The notes beneath the pieces were generated by a model. That model was given only the letters and a program-made list of their open reading frames with translations, did no database searches and had not been told where the DNA came from. From assembly GCA_020847395.1 (NCBI GenBank), contig JADLCD010000051.1, positions 1-45,550 on the forward strand: DNA of 45,550 nt, given 5' to 3'. Position numbers and translations under genes: made by a program. The number at the start of each line of letters is the position of its first letter. The first letter of the stretch is position 1. Source of the stretch: Chitinophagaceae bacterium. Lineage in GTDB: Bacteria > Bacteroidota > Bacteroidia > Chitinophagales > Chitinophagaceae. Of the stretch, positions 32,339 through 41,734 are shown in pieces.

Positions 32339-33478
32339 TTATTTTTTTTGAAGGAGATCAAGCAATGCTTTATCCAGTTTATGTCCATACCAGTCTATAT
32401 ATTCCACATCTTCTCTGCCGGAATCAATAATGCCAAAATCTCCTATGAAATTCCAGAGCGCATAGCCAATACCCGCATTGGTCAGGATGTTTAATACATC
32501 ACCAAACCATGAAAGAAAAACTTTATGCGGTGTTTTATTCCAACAGCCACATTCACCACAGTGTACCCCCACTCCTTTCTGCATTATATCTATCCACGGT
32601 TTATAAAAATCTTCCAGCATTTGCCTGTTCAGGTATTGATTGCCCACAACACCGGGCCACTTTGGTTGAGGCAGGTTATCAACGTCCTTATTTGCCCAGG
32701 GTGCTTTATAATGAGATATTGCGCCGGGGTAATATCCCCTGCAGCTCTGTGCTATTTTCAGATCAATAATTTCAGGCACAGGCTTTGTTCCAACCTGGTT
32801 ACCATCTGCTATTATAAGGTGATCAGGATTTTCTTTTCGTATAGCTTCTGCTGCGCCTTTGGCCACCATACGATAGATATTACCGGGTACAGCAGATGAT
32901 TTGGAATGCTGATCATTCATATCTTCACGCATTGCCGGTTCGTTCAAAAGATCGAAGCTTATTTTTTTACCAGATACGTTTTTAAATTTTTTTGCCCACA
33001 TATTCCAGTGAAAATAAAAAGCACTTTGCGCTTCTTCATCTTTCCATAAATTATAAGGTTCGTAAAATCCGGCGTTGATACAATAGCCTGGTGCCCGGTG
33101 AAGATTTAGGCTTACATGCATTGAATATTTATGTGCAAGTGCCACCAATGCCTCAATTTTATCAACAGCGCTATCATTAATTTTATAAACGTCGCCAGGT
33201 GTAATATTTCTTGTTCTGTCTATATCAAGATAAGAGGGATACGCAATAGGTATGCGCACAAAATCAAAACCCCAGTCACGCATCCATTTAAAATGCTCTT
33301 CTGTGGTAACGTTTTTATTGTTGGCAGGATCAGGGCTAAAAAAGTCAAGAAGATTAAAGCCCTTCCATTTGGGCAAAGCATTTTGCCGGGTTGTTAATAC
33401 AGGTGCTGCAAATGTATTTCCAATAGTAATAGCTGCTGCTGCCAATCCTGCATTCCTGATAAAAGTTTGCCTTTTCAT
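32339..33478 (-). CDS. Exported glycoside hydrolase family 5 protein
   Basis: This 379-residue protein starts with MKRQTFIRNAGLAAAAITIG, a Tat-like signal with Lys-Arg in place of the twin Arg. The GH5 TIM barrel follows: WKGFNLLDFF, FDFVRIP (Arg75), SLNLHRAPG (His127), acid/base Glu180 in DLLNEP, and HY near 256. Nucleophile Glu309 is in VHCGECGCWN, and the barrel-closing Trp is in LWNFIGDFG. It should cleave a beta-glycan with retention; family 5 covers cellulose, mannan, xyloglucan and others, so the substrate is not set. Its cysteine-rich nucleophile strand (CGECGC) is notable. Confidence 0.88.
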   Translation of the reverse strand: MKRQTFIRNAGLAAAAITIGNTFAAPVLTTRQNALPKWKGFNLLDFFSPDPANNKNVTTEEHFKWMRDWGFDFVRIPIAYPSYLDIDRTRNITPGDVYKINDSAVDKIEALVALAHKYSMHVSLNLHRAPGYCINAGFYEPYNLWKDEEAQSAFYFHWNMWAKKFKNVSGKKISFDLLNEPAMREDMNDQHSKSSAVPGNIYRMVAKGAAEAIRKENPDHLIIADGNQVGTKPVPEIIDLKIAQSCRGYYPGAISHYKAPWANKDVDNLPQPKWPGVVGNQYLNRQMLEDFYKPWIDIMQKGVGVHCGECGCWNKTPHKVFLSWFGDVLNILTNAGIGYALWNFIGDFGIIDSGREDVEYIDWYGHKLDKALLDLLQKK

Positions 33479-33549
33479 GTATTACCGGTTTAGATGATTT
33501 AACAAAGCAAAGTATGATATATATTTCACGCAATGGTAAAATATTTTAT

Positions 33550-36387
33550 TTAATAGTTCCTGAATGTTCGCGTTCTGTTTATTTTCAAATCCCGTAACAT
33601 TCCTGATTTTGGAAAGATGGATATATTGAAGGAGCGCCATAACCCAAAAGGCGTAACATTGATAGCCATTTGCCAGCAATGCATTTCGCGGGTTATATAC
33701 ATACTGAAAGATGGTATTTTTAATGTGCGGAAATCAAAATACCCGTTAGCACCAATCTTCCATTTTTCCGTAAGACTAAAATCGCCATTGAACTGCATGC
33801 TTGAAGTAAAAATCGTTTTATACTTATAAATCAGCGAATCTGTTTGTAATGTTTTACTGAAACTTAAAGAATACGATACATTAACAGACCAGGGAATATT
33901 AAAGTCAACAAACTCAGAAGGATTCCGTTTAATATAATCCAACTGCGATTGCATTTCATCAGCCGTTAAATTATCATAGTTATCATATTGCTGCTGCACA
34001 TTCTTATCCTTTTTCTCGTCTTTTGGTTTGCTTTTAAAACTGGTAGACACCGCAAGGCTTCCGGTAGTAATACGCCCCAATGAAAATTTCTCTCCCGACC
34101 AGGCATACTTATTAATCCTGTATCCATACCTGTCTGTTTGGTAAGGATCAATATTTGCACTGGCAGTAATATTTATTTTCTCAAATAAGGTACTCCTGGC
34201 GTATATATTGAAATTGGAAAGGTTAAACGAATCTGCCAGCAGGTTATAACTGCTTGTTATACCAAATCCATCTATGATCTTTACTTTCTTAACGCCCTCC
34301 TCATCGGTTTGTTCATCTCCCGAAGTAGCCGTATCTCTTTTATTTTTTACTTTCATTTCAAGAAAGTTATCAATACCAAATCCAATACTTCCTGATCTGC
34401 CGTAACCAAATGAGCCATAGGTAGACCCATCAAATTGCGACAACATTGCTTTATGCCCCAAACTATCAATTTGAGTATTGCGATAATATGAGTAAGATAA
34501 ATCAGGTTTATATCCAATACTTAGCTGGGGGCGCATGGTATGCCGTATAGCCTGTATTTTAGCATCTTTGTTTTTCATGGTAAGCGTTCCAAACATAGAT
34601 GTGCTGAATGATATCGACATGGAAATATCCCGCGCTGTAAAAAAGCCTTTTTCAATTGACTTGCTTACAGAGTTGGTAGAGTCAACCCATTGGCGATGTA
34701 GCTTTTGAGAATACCACCTTTCCTGGTAACTAAAGCCCGGAGAAATTTGTATAGGGCCAAGTTGCGGCAGCGCAAGTGATATAGGTATATTATGCTGCGC
34801 TCCATATTGAAAGGTATCTATCAACTGCCTGAAACTAAAAGCAGTATCATAAAACATTGCCTGCCCTCTTACACTACCGGTATAACCTACCCCGAGTTTT
34901 TGATACCATTTGCCGGAGCCTGCCATTTCTTTGGGTTGCAAAGGATATAATGTAGTTACGTTAAAATTAATATCAGGCAGGTTAAGATTAACTGTTTTAT
35001 TTAAAGTATTTTGAGAGTGATTGAGGTTTACGGATAAATTATACGGTTTACCTATCCACGATTTTTGATACGAGATAGATGAACTTAGCTGGTTGGTAAA
35101 AGCAAGTGGCTGGCTATAACTGTAATTGGAACTATTTGTTGTATTATAGTAGGCATTGGTTGTATTATTTCTTGCATACGAACTGGACATGGTATTTACA
35201 CTGGCAGAAAAACTTACGCCGGGCCTGGCTTTACTATCTGTTCTATGACTCCAGTTTAAAGAATAGCTTTTGGTTTTACTAAAATCCGGGTCGCCCTTAA
35301 AGCCGGTATGCATGTTTTGATAACTGAAATTAAGTGACCCATTATACTTATACCTCACCCGGTATGTTGGCGACACGTTTAACCTCCAACTGCCATAAGA
35401 ATAAATATCAGCCCTTGTTGTTATATCAAAATTATCGCTGATTACTTTATAGTATCCTAAACCTTCAAGCCCCACACCCAGGTTTTCAATATAATTAAAT
35501 GTGGGAGGCAATATACCCGACTGTCGGCCCTGCTTCATCGGGAACATGCCGAAAGGCAAGATAATCGGCAATACCGGCACATTTTCAAACTCCACTCCTA
35601 CCGGCCCGGTTACAGCAACTTTTTTAGTGATATATTTTATTCTTTTTGACCTGAAAGCAAAATGTGGCGTATCATAATTACAGGTTGTAAAGCGGCCCCT
35701 GTAAGCATATATCGTTTGAGCATCTACCTTTTTTACTGCCTGCGCAAAATTGTATAGCTCAGCCTGCTGAAAATAACTGTTGTGCGAAAGACCTTTCTGT
35801 GTTTTAAAATTAAATTCAAGGCTGTCGCTCTCCGTAGTAATATCTGCCTGTACCAGTTTGGCTTTGCCTGCAACCTTACCCGCGGTATCTAATGCCATTG
35901 TTGCTTTTACAATATTTGTTTGCTGATCAAAGGCTATCGTTGGTGCAGTAAGATTAATGTCTTTATATTTTACATCCGTTTCACCAAATAAATAAAGTTT
36001 TTTGTGAGCAACATCAAGTATCATTGAATCTTTAGCCTTATAATTAATAGGCGCATCAATAGAATCTTTCGATATTTTTAAGTTGAACGTATCTGTTTTG
36101 CTTCGTTTAGCCGAATCTGTGATAGGCAAACCAAGGCTATCTCTTAAAATGGCAGTATCAGCAAGTATAGTAGTATCTCTTACATTTACAGTGCTGTCAA
36201 TTGCTTTATGTGGCGGAATGGTATCTTTTGAAGGCTGAAGAGTATCAGCAATGGCTGTTAAATTATTGTAAAAAGGAAAATTACTGTTGCTTTTTGACCA
36301 TGCATTGTACGTTATTGCAATGGTAAGCAGTAGTAAGGTTGGAGTAAATATATAATTTCGCGTAAATTCGCGACGTTTATTCTTCAT
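33550..36387 (-). CDS. LPS-assembly outer-membrane protein LptD-like (Bacteroidota type)
   Basis: The ATG at 36387 gives 945 residues with an N-terminal hydrophobic signal (YIFTPTLLLLTIAITYNAW). About 90-210 is an OstA-like jelly-roll part (KAKDSMILDVAHKKLYLFGETDVKY). The segment AYRGRFTTCNYDTPHFAFRSKRIKYI and GVEFENVPVLPIILPFGMFPMKQGRQSGILPP are strongly diagnostic of Bacteroidota LptD. The rest is a large beta-barrel of alternating strands. It inserts LPS into the outer leaflet together with LptE. An earlier TTG at 36405 overlaps a minus-strand TATTTTTG (36403-36410) that fits the -7 consensus, so the later ATG is preferred. It is divergent from the amidase gene. Confidence 0.88.
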   Translation of the reverse strand: MKNKRREFTRNYIFTPTLLLLTIAITYNAWSKSNSNFPFYNNLTAIADTLQPSKDTIPPHKAIDSTVNVRDTTILADTAILRDSLGLPITDSAKRSKTDTFNLKISKDSIDAPINYKAKDSMILDVAHKKLYLFGETDVKYKDINLTAPTIAFDQQTNIVKATMALDTAGKVAGKAKLVQADITTESDSLEFNFKTQKGLSHNSYFQQAELYNFAQAVKKVDAQTIYAYRGRFTTCNYDTPHFAFRSKRIKYITKKVAVTGPVGVEFENVPVLPIILPFGMFPMKQGRQSGILPPTFNYIENLGVGLEGLGYYKVISDNFDITTRADIYSYGSWRLNVSPTYRVRYKYNGSLNFSYQNMHTGFKGDPDFSKTKSYSLNWSHRTDSKARPGVSFSASVNTMSSSYARNNTTNAYYNTTNSSNYSYSQPLAFTNQLSSSISYQKSWIGKPYNLSVNLNHSQNTLNKTVNLNLPDINFNVTTLYPLQPKEMAGSGKWYQKLGVGYTGSVRGQAMFYDTAFSFRQLIDTFQYGAQHNIPISLALPQLGPIQISPGFSYQERWYSQKLHRQWVDSTNSVSKSIEKGFFTARDISMSISFSTSMFGTLTMKNKDAKIQAIRHTMRPQLSIGYKPDLSYSYYRNTQIDSLGHKAMLSQFDGSTYGSFGYGRSGSIGFGIDNFLEMKVKNKRDTATSGDEQTDEEGVKKVKIIDGFGITSSYNLLADSFNLSNFNIYARSTLFEKINITASANIDPYQTDRYGYRINKYAWSGEKFSLGRITTGSLAVSTSFKSKPKDEKKDKNVQQQYDNYDNLTADEMQSQLDYIKRNPSEFVDFNIPWSVNVSYSLSFSKTLQTDSLIYKYKTIFTSSMQFNGDFSLTEKWKIGANGYFDFRTLKIPSFSMYITREMHCWQMAINVTPFGLWRSFNISIFPKSGMLRDLKINRTRTFRNY

Positions 36388-36480
36388 ATAATCAACAGAA
36401 AACAAAAATAGCCATATTACAGGTAAGAAAACGTGAAGAACTGATTTGAATTACTAACCCTGATAAATTTTAACAACGAG

Positions 36481-37419
36481 ATGCACAAAAAAATATTTGT
36501 ATCATCTTTAATTATTCTGCTCTCCGTATTATTTCATAATACAACCCTTGCCCAAAAGAGCCGTATTAAAACTATTATTGTAGATGCCGGTCACGGAGGA
36601 AGGGAGCCCGGCGCCAACGGGGCTTATTCTACCGAAGCGCAGATAACATTAGCATTATCCCTGAAGGTTGCGGCATTACTTGAAAAAGAACTTCCCGACA
36701 CAAAAATTATTCAAAGCCGAACTACAGATGTGTTTCAGCCCGTAACTGAAAAGGCCGCTTTTGCCAACCAGAACAAAGGAGATTTGTTTGTATGCATACA
36801 TGTAAATGCCGCTCCGCCTATCCGCCATTCAGAAATTACAGGTTACAGAAATAAAGTATACTATACCGGCAAAGGCAAGAAAAAAGTTAAGCATACTAAA
36901 AGAGAGCCGGTATACAGGGTTTGGCATACTCCTAACCCCAGGTATGGAACCGGCACTTATGTGTGGGCTGCAGACAGAGACGATAGCAAAGCCAGCGCAA
37001 TGAGTGAACGCTTTGAATCTGAAGCGGAGGTAAGTGATGATGTACCCGACCCCAATACCCCTGAAGGACTTATTGCCAGCCGCCTGTGGGTGCAAAAATA
37101 TTTTAAGAACAGTGTTCGCCTTGCCAGCATGATAGAAAATGAATTTGTAAAAATAGGCCGTAAAAGTGATGGCGTGCTGCAACGTAATGAAAAAGGTATA
37201 TGGGTATTGCAGGCAACCAATATGCCCGCAGTATTAATAGAAACCGGTTTTATTACCAATAAAGAAGAAGAAGATTTTCTTAACAGTGAAGAAGGCCAGG
37301 AGCAAATGGCCGGCGCAATAGTTAAGGCAGTTGTTACTTTCAAGAAAACAATGGATGCCTCAAGAGGTAATAGTGTTTCAGACAATACAACCACCGGCGC
37401 TCCGTCTTCAAAAAAATAA
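36481..37419 (+). CDS. N-acetylmuramoyl-L-alanine amidase (Amidase_3)
   Basis: This 312-residue zinc amidase has a signal peptide (to about residue 24, TTLA-QK) and the Amidase_3 site: His38 (DAGHGG), Glu52 (YSTEAQ), His107 (CIHVNA) and Glu254 (LIETGFITN). An insertion of about 100 residues between His107 and Glu254 (about 113-215) with a Lys-rich stretch is common in Bacteroidota versions. It cleaves the lactyl-peptide bond of peptidoglycan, usually in cell separation. It starts an envelope run with the MCE and OstA-like genes. Confidence 0.9.
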   Translation: MHKKIFVSSLIILLSVLFHNTTLAQKSRIKTIIVDAGHGGREPGANGAYSTEAQITLALSLKVAALLEKELPDTKIIQSRTTDVFQPVTEKAAFANQNKGDLFVCIHVNAAPPIRHSEITGYRNKVYYTGKGKKKVKHTKREPVYRVWHTPNPRYGTGTYVWAADRDDSKASAMSERFESEAEVSDDVPDPNTPEGLIASRLWVQKYFKNSVRLASMIENEFVKIGRKSDGVLQRNEKGIWVLQATNMPAVLIETGFITNKEEEDFLNSEEGQEQMAGAIVKAVVTFKKTMDASRGNSVSDNTTTGAPSSKK

Positions 37420-37611
37420 AAACCGGCCTTTTCAGACAACCATATATAAAATCCCCGAATGCCCGGTCATGTGCGTAAAGTGATCGCACTTTGATGTAAT
37501 ACCCTATTTTTGCATTGAAAGTATTGATTTTGAATAATAAGTAAACGATAAAAATCGTTCATCCTGGAGTTTTATGTAATGTGTGAAGTATGTTGCCGGG
37601 ATGTTTTCATG

Positions 37612-37629
37612 AACAGGTAAATACCTGTT
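37612..37629. promoter_or_regulatory. 18-bp palindrome upstream of the MCE gene
   Basis: AACAGGTA-AA-TACCTGTT is a perfect palindrome of 8-bp half-sites, 19 bp before the MlaD start codon. Size, symmetry and position fit a dimeric repressor site, or a small leader hairpin. The 229-bp gap from the amidase gene suggests the MCE and OstA-like genes have their own promoter. Confidence 0.45.
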
Positions 37630-37648
37630 ATAATTTAAAACGAATAGG

Positions 37649-38650
37649 ATGAAAGTCTCTAATGAAACCAAAGTTGGTGCTATAACTGCTATTGCTATTA
37701 CACTGCTTATATTGGGGTTTAACTTTTTAAAAGGCAAATCAGTACTTGAAAAAACATTTCACCTCTACGCAAAATTCGCTTCGGTAGATGGATTGTCTGT
37801 TTCCAATTCAGTTATGATTAGTGGTTTGCCCGTTGGCAAAGTATATAAAATTGAAGAAGCGGATCAAAATCTTACCGGCATCATTGTAACCATTAATCTC
37901 ACCAAAAACATTAATATTCCCACTAATTCATTAGCCTATATTTCTACCAGCCTTTTAGGAAATACTACGCTAAATATTAAAATGGGTAACGAGCAAACTT
38001 TTGTAAAAAATGAGGATACATTAACCACCAATATTACCCCGGGGCTTTTAGAAGAAGTGGCAGGAAGATTAGATCCTACCTTGTTAAAAGTTAACGCAGC
38101 ATTGCAATCAATGGATTCTGTGTTAAAGCTTATTGGAGGCGCACTTGATGCTAATGCACAGAAAAATTTTCAGAATATACTGGGTAATCTTGCTATATCA
38201 ACAGGGCATCTCAATACGTTGTTGAATGCGCAAAATGGCGCGCTGGCGCAAACATTATCCAATGCAAGCGCATTTACAGGTAATCTTAAAAAAAATAATG
38301 ATACCATCACGCAGATATTTTCAAACCTTAATGCCACTACAAATAAGTTAGCCAACCTTGAACTGGATAAGACTTTAACAAAATTGCAGAATGTAGCAGA
38401 CGAACTTAATACTACCTTAACCAAAATAAATACCAATGATGGTACATTAGGATTGCTGATGAATGATAAGAAATTATATACTAATCTTACATCAGCATCA
38501 AACAGCCTTAATGTATTATTGCAGGATTTCAGGATACACCCCCGCCGTTATACCGGGGGGCTGGTATTTGGAAAGAAAGACAAATCAGACCCGCTGATGA
38601 CCCCATTACCCGATACATTAAACACGGTACCGGTAGATAAAAAGAAGTAA
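37649..38650 (+). CDS. MlaD/MCE-domain lipid-transport protein
   Basis: The 333-residue protein has one N-terminal membrane helix (about 10-28, VGAITAIAITLLILGFNFL). An MCE domain follows at about 38-117 (HLYAKFASVDGLSVSNSVMISGLPVGKV). A long helical region to about 300 is rich in Asn, Thr and Leu, such as the repeated LNTTLTKINTNDGTLG-like segments, and could form the tunnel or needle seen in some MCE proteins. It would carry phospholipids between membranes with an ABC transporter encoded elsewhere. It overlaps the OstA-like gene at the TAATG junction. Confidence 0.88.
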   Translation: MKVSNETKVGAITAIAITLLILGFNFLKGKSVLEKTFHLYAKFASVDGLSVSNSVMISGLPVGKVYKIEEADQNLTGIIVTINLTKNINIPTNSLAYISTSLLGNTTLNIKMGNEQTFVKNEDTLTTNITPGLLEEVAGRLDPTLLKVNAALQSMDSVLKLIGGALDANAQKNFQNILGNLAISTGHLNTLLNAQNGALAQTLSNASAFTGNLKKNNDTITQIFSNLNATTNKLANLELDKTLTKLQNVADELNTTLTKINTNDGTLGLLMNDKKLYTNLTSASNSLNVLLQDFRIHPRRYTGGLVFGKKDKSDPLMTPLPDTLNTVPVDKKK

Positions 38651-40659
38651 TGAACACATACAGGAGGATAGGATTATCTGCATTATTTGTATTGATGATA
38701 GCATTTGCGTTTGCGCAACAAAAAACACCGGTTACGCCTTCCGCTCCCGCTCCACAGGATTCTACAAAAAATATCAATCTTATCCGCTCTAATGTTTTAA
38801 GATTCGAGCAAAAAGATTCTACAGAATTACAGGTATTGGTGGGTAATGTTATATTAAAACAAGCCAATACGCTTTTTTATGGCGATAGTATCGTAATGGA
38901 TAAAGCCAAAAATGTAATTGAGGTTTTCGGTAATATTCATATCAACGATTCAGACAGTGTAAATGTATACTCACAATACCTCATATATTATGGCAATACC
39001 AAAATCGCCAATCTAAAAAAAGCGGTTAAGCTTACAGATGGTAAAGCAATTCTCACAACAGAAGAACTGGAATATGACCTCAATAGTAAAACAGGCACTT
39101 ACTTAAATGGAGGAAAAATTGTGAATGGTTCGTCTGTGCTTACCAGCAAGGAAGGCTATTATTATGCCGATTCAAAAGATGCCTATTTTAAGAAAAATGT
39201 GAAAATGGTAGACCCGAATTATACCATGGCTACAGATACGCTTTTGTATAATACGCAAACACAAATAGCAACATTTGTAGCTCCTACAACCATTAATGAT
39301 GGCAAATCAATTATAAGAACTTCAGATGGATATTATGATATGAACCGCGGACTGGCAAATTTTGGAAGCCGCCCCACTATACAGGACAGCACACAATTTA
39401 TTACTGCCGATAGTATTTCTTTTGATAAGAATACCGGTGAGGGCGTTGCAAGGGGAAATTTTTTATACAGAGATACAGTGCAGGGCGTAACGGTTATATC
39501 TGAATACGGCATTTTTAATCGTGATACAAAAACATTTATGGCAACCGAAAAGCCATTAATGATTATTAAGCAGGATAATGATTCTTTGTTTTTAACTGCC
39601 GACACCTTATACTCCGGCATAAGGCTTGACACAACCTATGTTGAAGATTCTTTAACCAAAAACAGGCTTGCAAAAAAAGAGGTTGATATAAAAACAGGAG
39701 ATTCTGCAAAGATTGATATTAAGAAACCAATGCCGCAGGTGCCGCTGCGAGGCAATATTGCCGGCAAACCTGCAAGAGGCGCACGCCCACCGGAAGGAAC
39801 AAGAAAAAACCTGCCTGGTGAAAGACCCGGGAATAATAATCTGCCTCCGCCAGATGTTAAAAAAGATATTCCTCCACCGGCAGATACATCAAAAGCTATA
39901 GCCGCTCAAATTAATCCTGTTAAAGATTCTTTAGTTGCGTCACCAAAAAATATTGGTGACAGCAGCGGTATTGACAGTTTATCAGGAAGCATTGTATTGA
40001 GTAAGGCTGCAGCGGATAGTATATTAAGGAAAGATTCCATTCGCAAACAGGATTCCATTAAAGCGATGGCGGCAAGAAAAATTGACAGGATTGACAGTGT
40101 ACGTTTTTTTATGGCTTATCGCCATGTAAAAATGTTTGAAGATTCAATGCAGGCTGTTTGCGACAGTATGTTCTTTTCCGGTAAAGATTCTATTTTCCGT
40201 TTATATACCGATCCGGTAGTATGGTCAAAAGAAAGCCAGATATCAGGCGATACGATACACCTCTATACCAAAAACAAAAAACCGGAACGGGTTGAAGTTT
40301 GGGAAAATGCATTCAGCATAAGCAAGAGCAACGACCAGTTTTTTAACCAGTTAAAAGGCAATACGATCAACGGTTTTTTTAAAGATGGCGATATAGATTA
40401 TATACGCGCAAAAGGCAGTGCGGAAAGTTTGTATTACATGCAGGATGATGACAGTGCATACACCGGTGCCAACTATGCCCAGGCTGATTTGATTAATTTA
40501 TATTTTGTAAAAAAAGAATTAGACAAAATAAGCTGGCTATACCAGGTTGAAGGAGGGTTTTACCCGGTAAATCAAATTCCGGAAGAGCGGCAACGTTTCA
40601 GAAATTTTAAATGGCGGGAAGCAAGAAGACCTAAAACGAGGGCGGAGTTGTACCAGTAA
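38650..40659 (+). CDS. OstA-like (LptA-fold) periplasmic protein with low-complexity insert
   Basis: This 669-residue protein has a signal peptide (ending AFAFAQ), then OstA-like jelly-roll repeats from about 45 to 330 (VGNVILKQANTLFYGDSIVMD, KGNIHINDSD-like). Around residues 345-470 lies a low-complexity stretch rich in Pro, Lys and Asp, with RGARPPEGTRKN and repeated KDS units. A C-terminal domain (RHVKMFEDSMQAVCDSMFFSGKD onward) repeats the OstA pattern. Proteins of this type are thought to form part of the LPS bridge with LptD, whose gene is 2.3 kb away. It starts in the TAATG of the MCE gene. The disordered insert may be a spacer across the periplasm; this is inference. Confidence 0.82.
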   Translation: MNTYRRIGLSALFVLMIAFAFAQQKTPVTPSAPAPQDSTKNINLIRSNVLRFEQKDSTELQVLVGNVILKQANTLFYGDSIVMDKAKNVIEVFGNIHINDSDSVNVYSQYLIYYGNTKIANLKKAVKLTDGKAILTTEELEYDLNSKTGTYLNGGKIVNGSSVLTSKEGYYYADSKDAYFKKNVKMVDPNYTMATDTLLYNTQTQIATFVAPTTINDGKSIIRTSDGYYDMNRGLANFGSRPTIQDSTQFITADSISFDKNTGEGVARGNFLYRDTVQGVTVISEYGIFNRDTKTFMATEKPLMIIKQDNDSLFLTADTLYSGIRLDTTYVEDSLTKNRLAKKEVDIKTGDSAKIDIKKPMPQVPLRGNIAGKPARGARPPEGTRKNLPGERPGNNNLPPPDVKKDIPPPADTSKAIAAQINPVKDSLVASPKNIGDSSGIDSLSGSIVLSKAAADSILRKDSIRKQDSIKAMAARKIDRIDSVRFFMAYRHVKMFEDSMQAVCDSMFFSGKDSIFRLYTDPVVWSKESQISGDTIHLYTKNKKPERVEVWENAFSISKSNDQFFNQLKGNTINGFFKDGDIDYIRAKGSAESLYYMQDDDSAYTGANYAQADLINLYFVKKELDKISWLYQVEGGFYPVNQIPEERQRFRNFKWREARRPKTRAELYQ

Positions 40660-40668
40660 GGAATGTAT

Positions 40669-41721
40669 CTATATTATTTTATTTCTTCTTCCTTTAATAG
40701 AAAAACCATAAGAATTATTGGTTGTAACTTCAATTTCGCTGAAACCATCTTTTTTATACCAGGTTGTTACTTCTTCTGGTTCATGTTCATATCTGTATTT
40801 CGGGCTGAGCATGTCGAGTTGATTAATCATTATTTCCCGCCACCCTTTTGGCTTTCCTTTTAAGGTTGATATCAATTTATGAAAAGGCAATAAGAAAATC
40901 ATATAAAGCCAGAACTGAAGTTTTATAGGAATATATATAGTAACCTTTCTTAAAGCAAGCATAGCTTTATGCACAATATTATTAAAAGGATGGTACAGCC
41001 AAACACAATAGATCCCCTTACCATTTACAACGTTGGCAACTTTATTAAAGGCTATTTCAGTATTAGGGGTATGATGCAAAACACCGCTACAGTAAACAAA
41101 ATCAAAAAAATAATCGGGAAAAGGTAGATTATGAAGATCCGCCTGCAAAAAAAAGCAATTTTTTCTATTATTCTGCGCCGCTGCCTGCTCGATGCTTAGC
41201 CCAACATCTGTACAGAATGCTAATAAAGATTTATCTGCTATCAGGCTCCCCGATCTTCCATGACCGCAGCCAATATCAGCAATTATCATATTCTTAAATT
41301 CCTGGTCTGGTATCTTCAACTCATCCCAAAGTTGCTGTTTAAATTCTTCATCCGTCAAATTCCATACGTTAACTTCTTTCTGCTTTAACAAACTCCATTC
41401 AAAACCAAAAGTTTTTTTTACACTCTCATTGCTTTTTTTTGAAGCGAGTATCAAAAAACCATATTTTTCCATAATAGTCTTTTTCATAGACTGATAACCA
41501 GGAATATGTTTTTTTATGAGTGCTTCATAATCAAGAAAGCTTTCAGGCAATAACCTTGGAATATTTTTTATTATTGGATATATCATGCCGCAGTTACAGC
41601 TAAATATTCCTGTTATATTATCATGTCTATTTTGAGGTACAGGTTCTTTTTCATATCTCGCAAATGTCAGGTTAGATTTGCATAAAGGGCATCTTAAATA
41701 AACAATAAGGTTTTCGTACAT
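40669..41721 (-). CDS. Class I SAM methyltransferase with N-terminal zinc ribbon
   Basis: The 350-residue enzyme begins with a Trm112-like zinc ribbon (Cys11, Cys14, Cys42, Cys44). A helical linker leads to a Rossmann methyltransferase domain with motif I IADIGCGHG (about 147-155), FCTDVG, and QADLHNLPFPDYFFDFVYCSGVLHH. These fused ribbon-methyltransferases are common in surface-polysaccharide clusters, where they may cap or modify sugars. It is 13 bp downstream of a GT4 gene on the same strand, which supports that use. The acceptor is unknown. Confidence 0.82.
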   Translation of the reverse strand: MYENLIVYLRCPLCKSNLTFARYEKEPVPQNRHDNITGIFSCNCGMIYPIIKNIPRLLPESFLDYEALIKKHIPGYQSMKKTIMEKYGFLILASKKSNESVKKTFGFEWSLLKQKEVNVWNLTDEEFKQQLWDELKIPDQEFKNMIIADIGCGHGRSGSLIADKSLLAFCTDVGLSIEQAAAQNNRKNCFFLQADLHNLPFPDYFFDFVYCSGVLHHTPNTEIAFNKVANVVNGKGIYCVWLYHPFNNIVHKAMLALRKVTIYIPIKLQFWLYMIFLLPFHKLISTLKGKPKGWREIMINQLDMLSPKYRYEHEPEEVTTWYKKDGFSEIEVTTNNSYGFSIKGRRNKII

Positions 41722-41734
41722 TTTATAGAGGTGT

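Noticed and set aside
36957-37439. 160-codon minus-strand frame opposite the amidase
   Set aside because: Antisense to conserved catalytic codons of the amidase; Ser/Leu-rich shadow.
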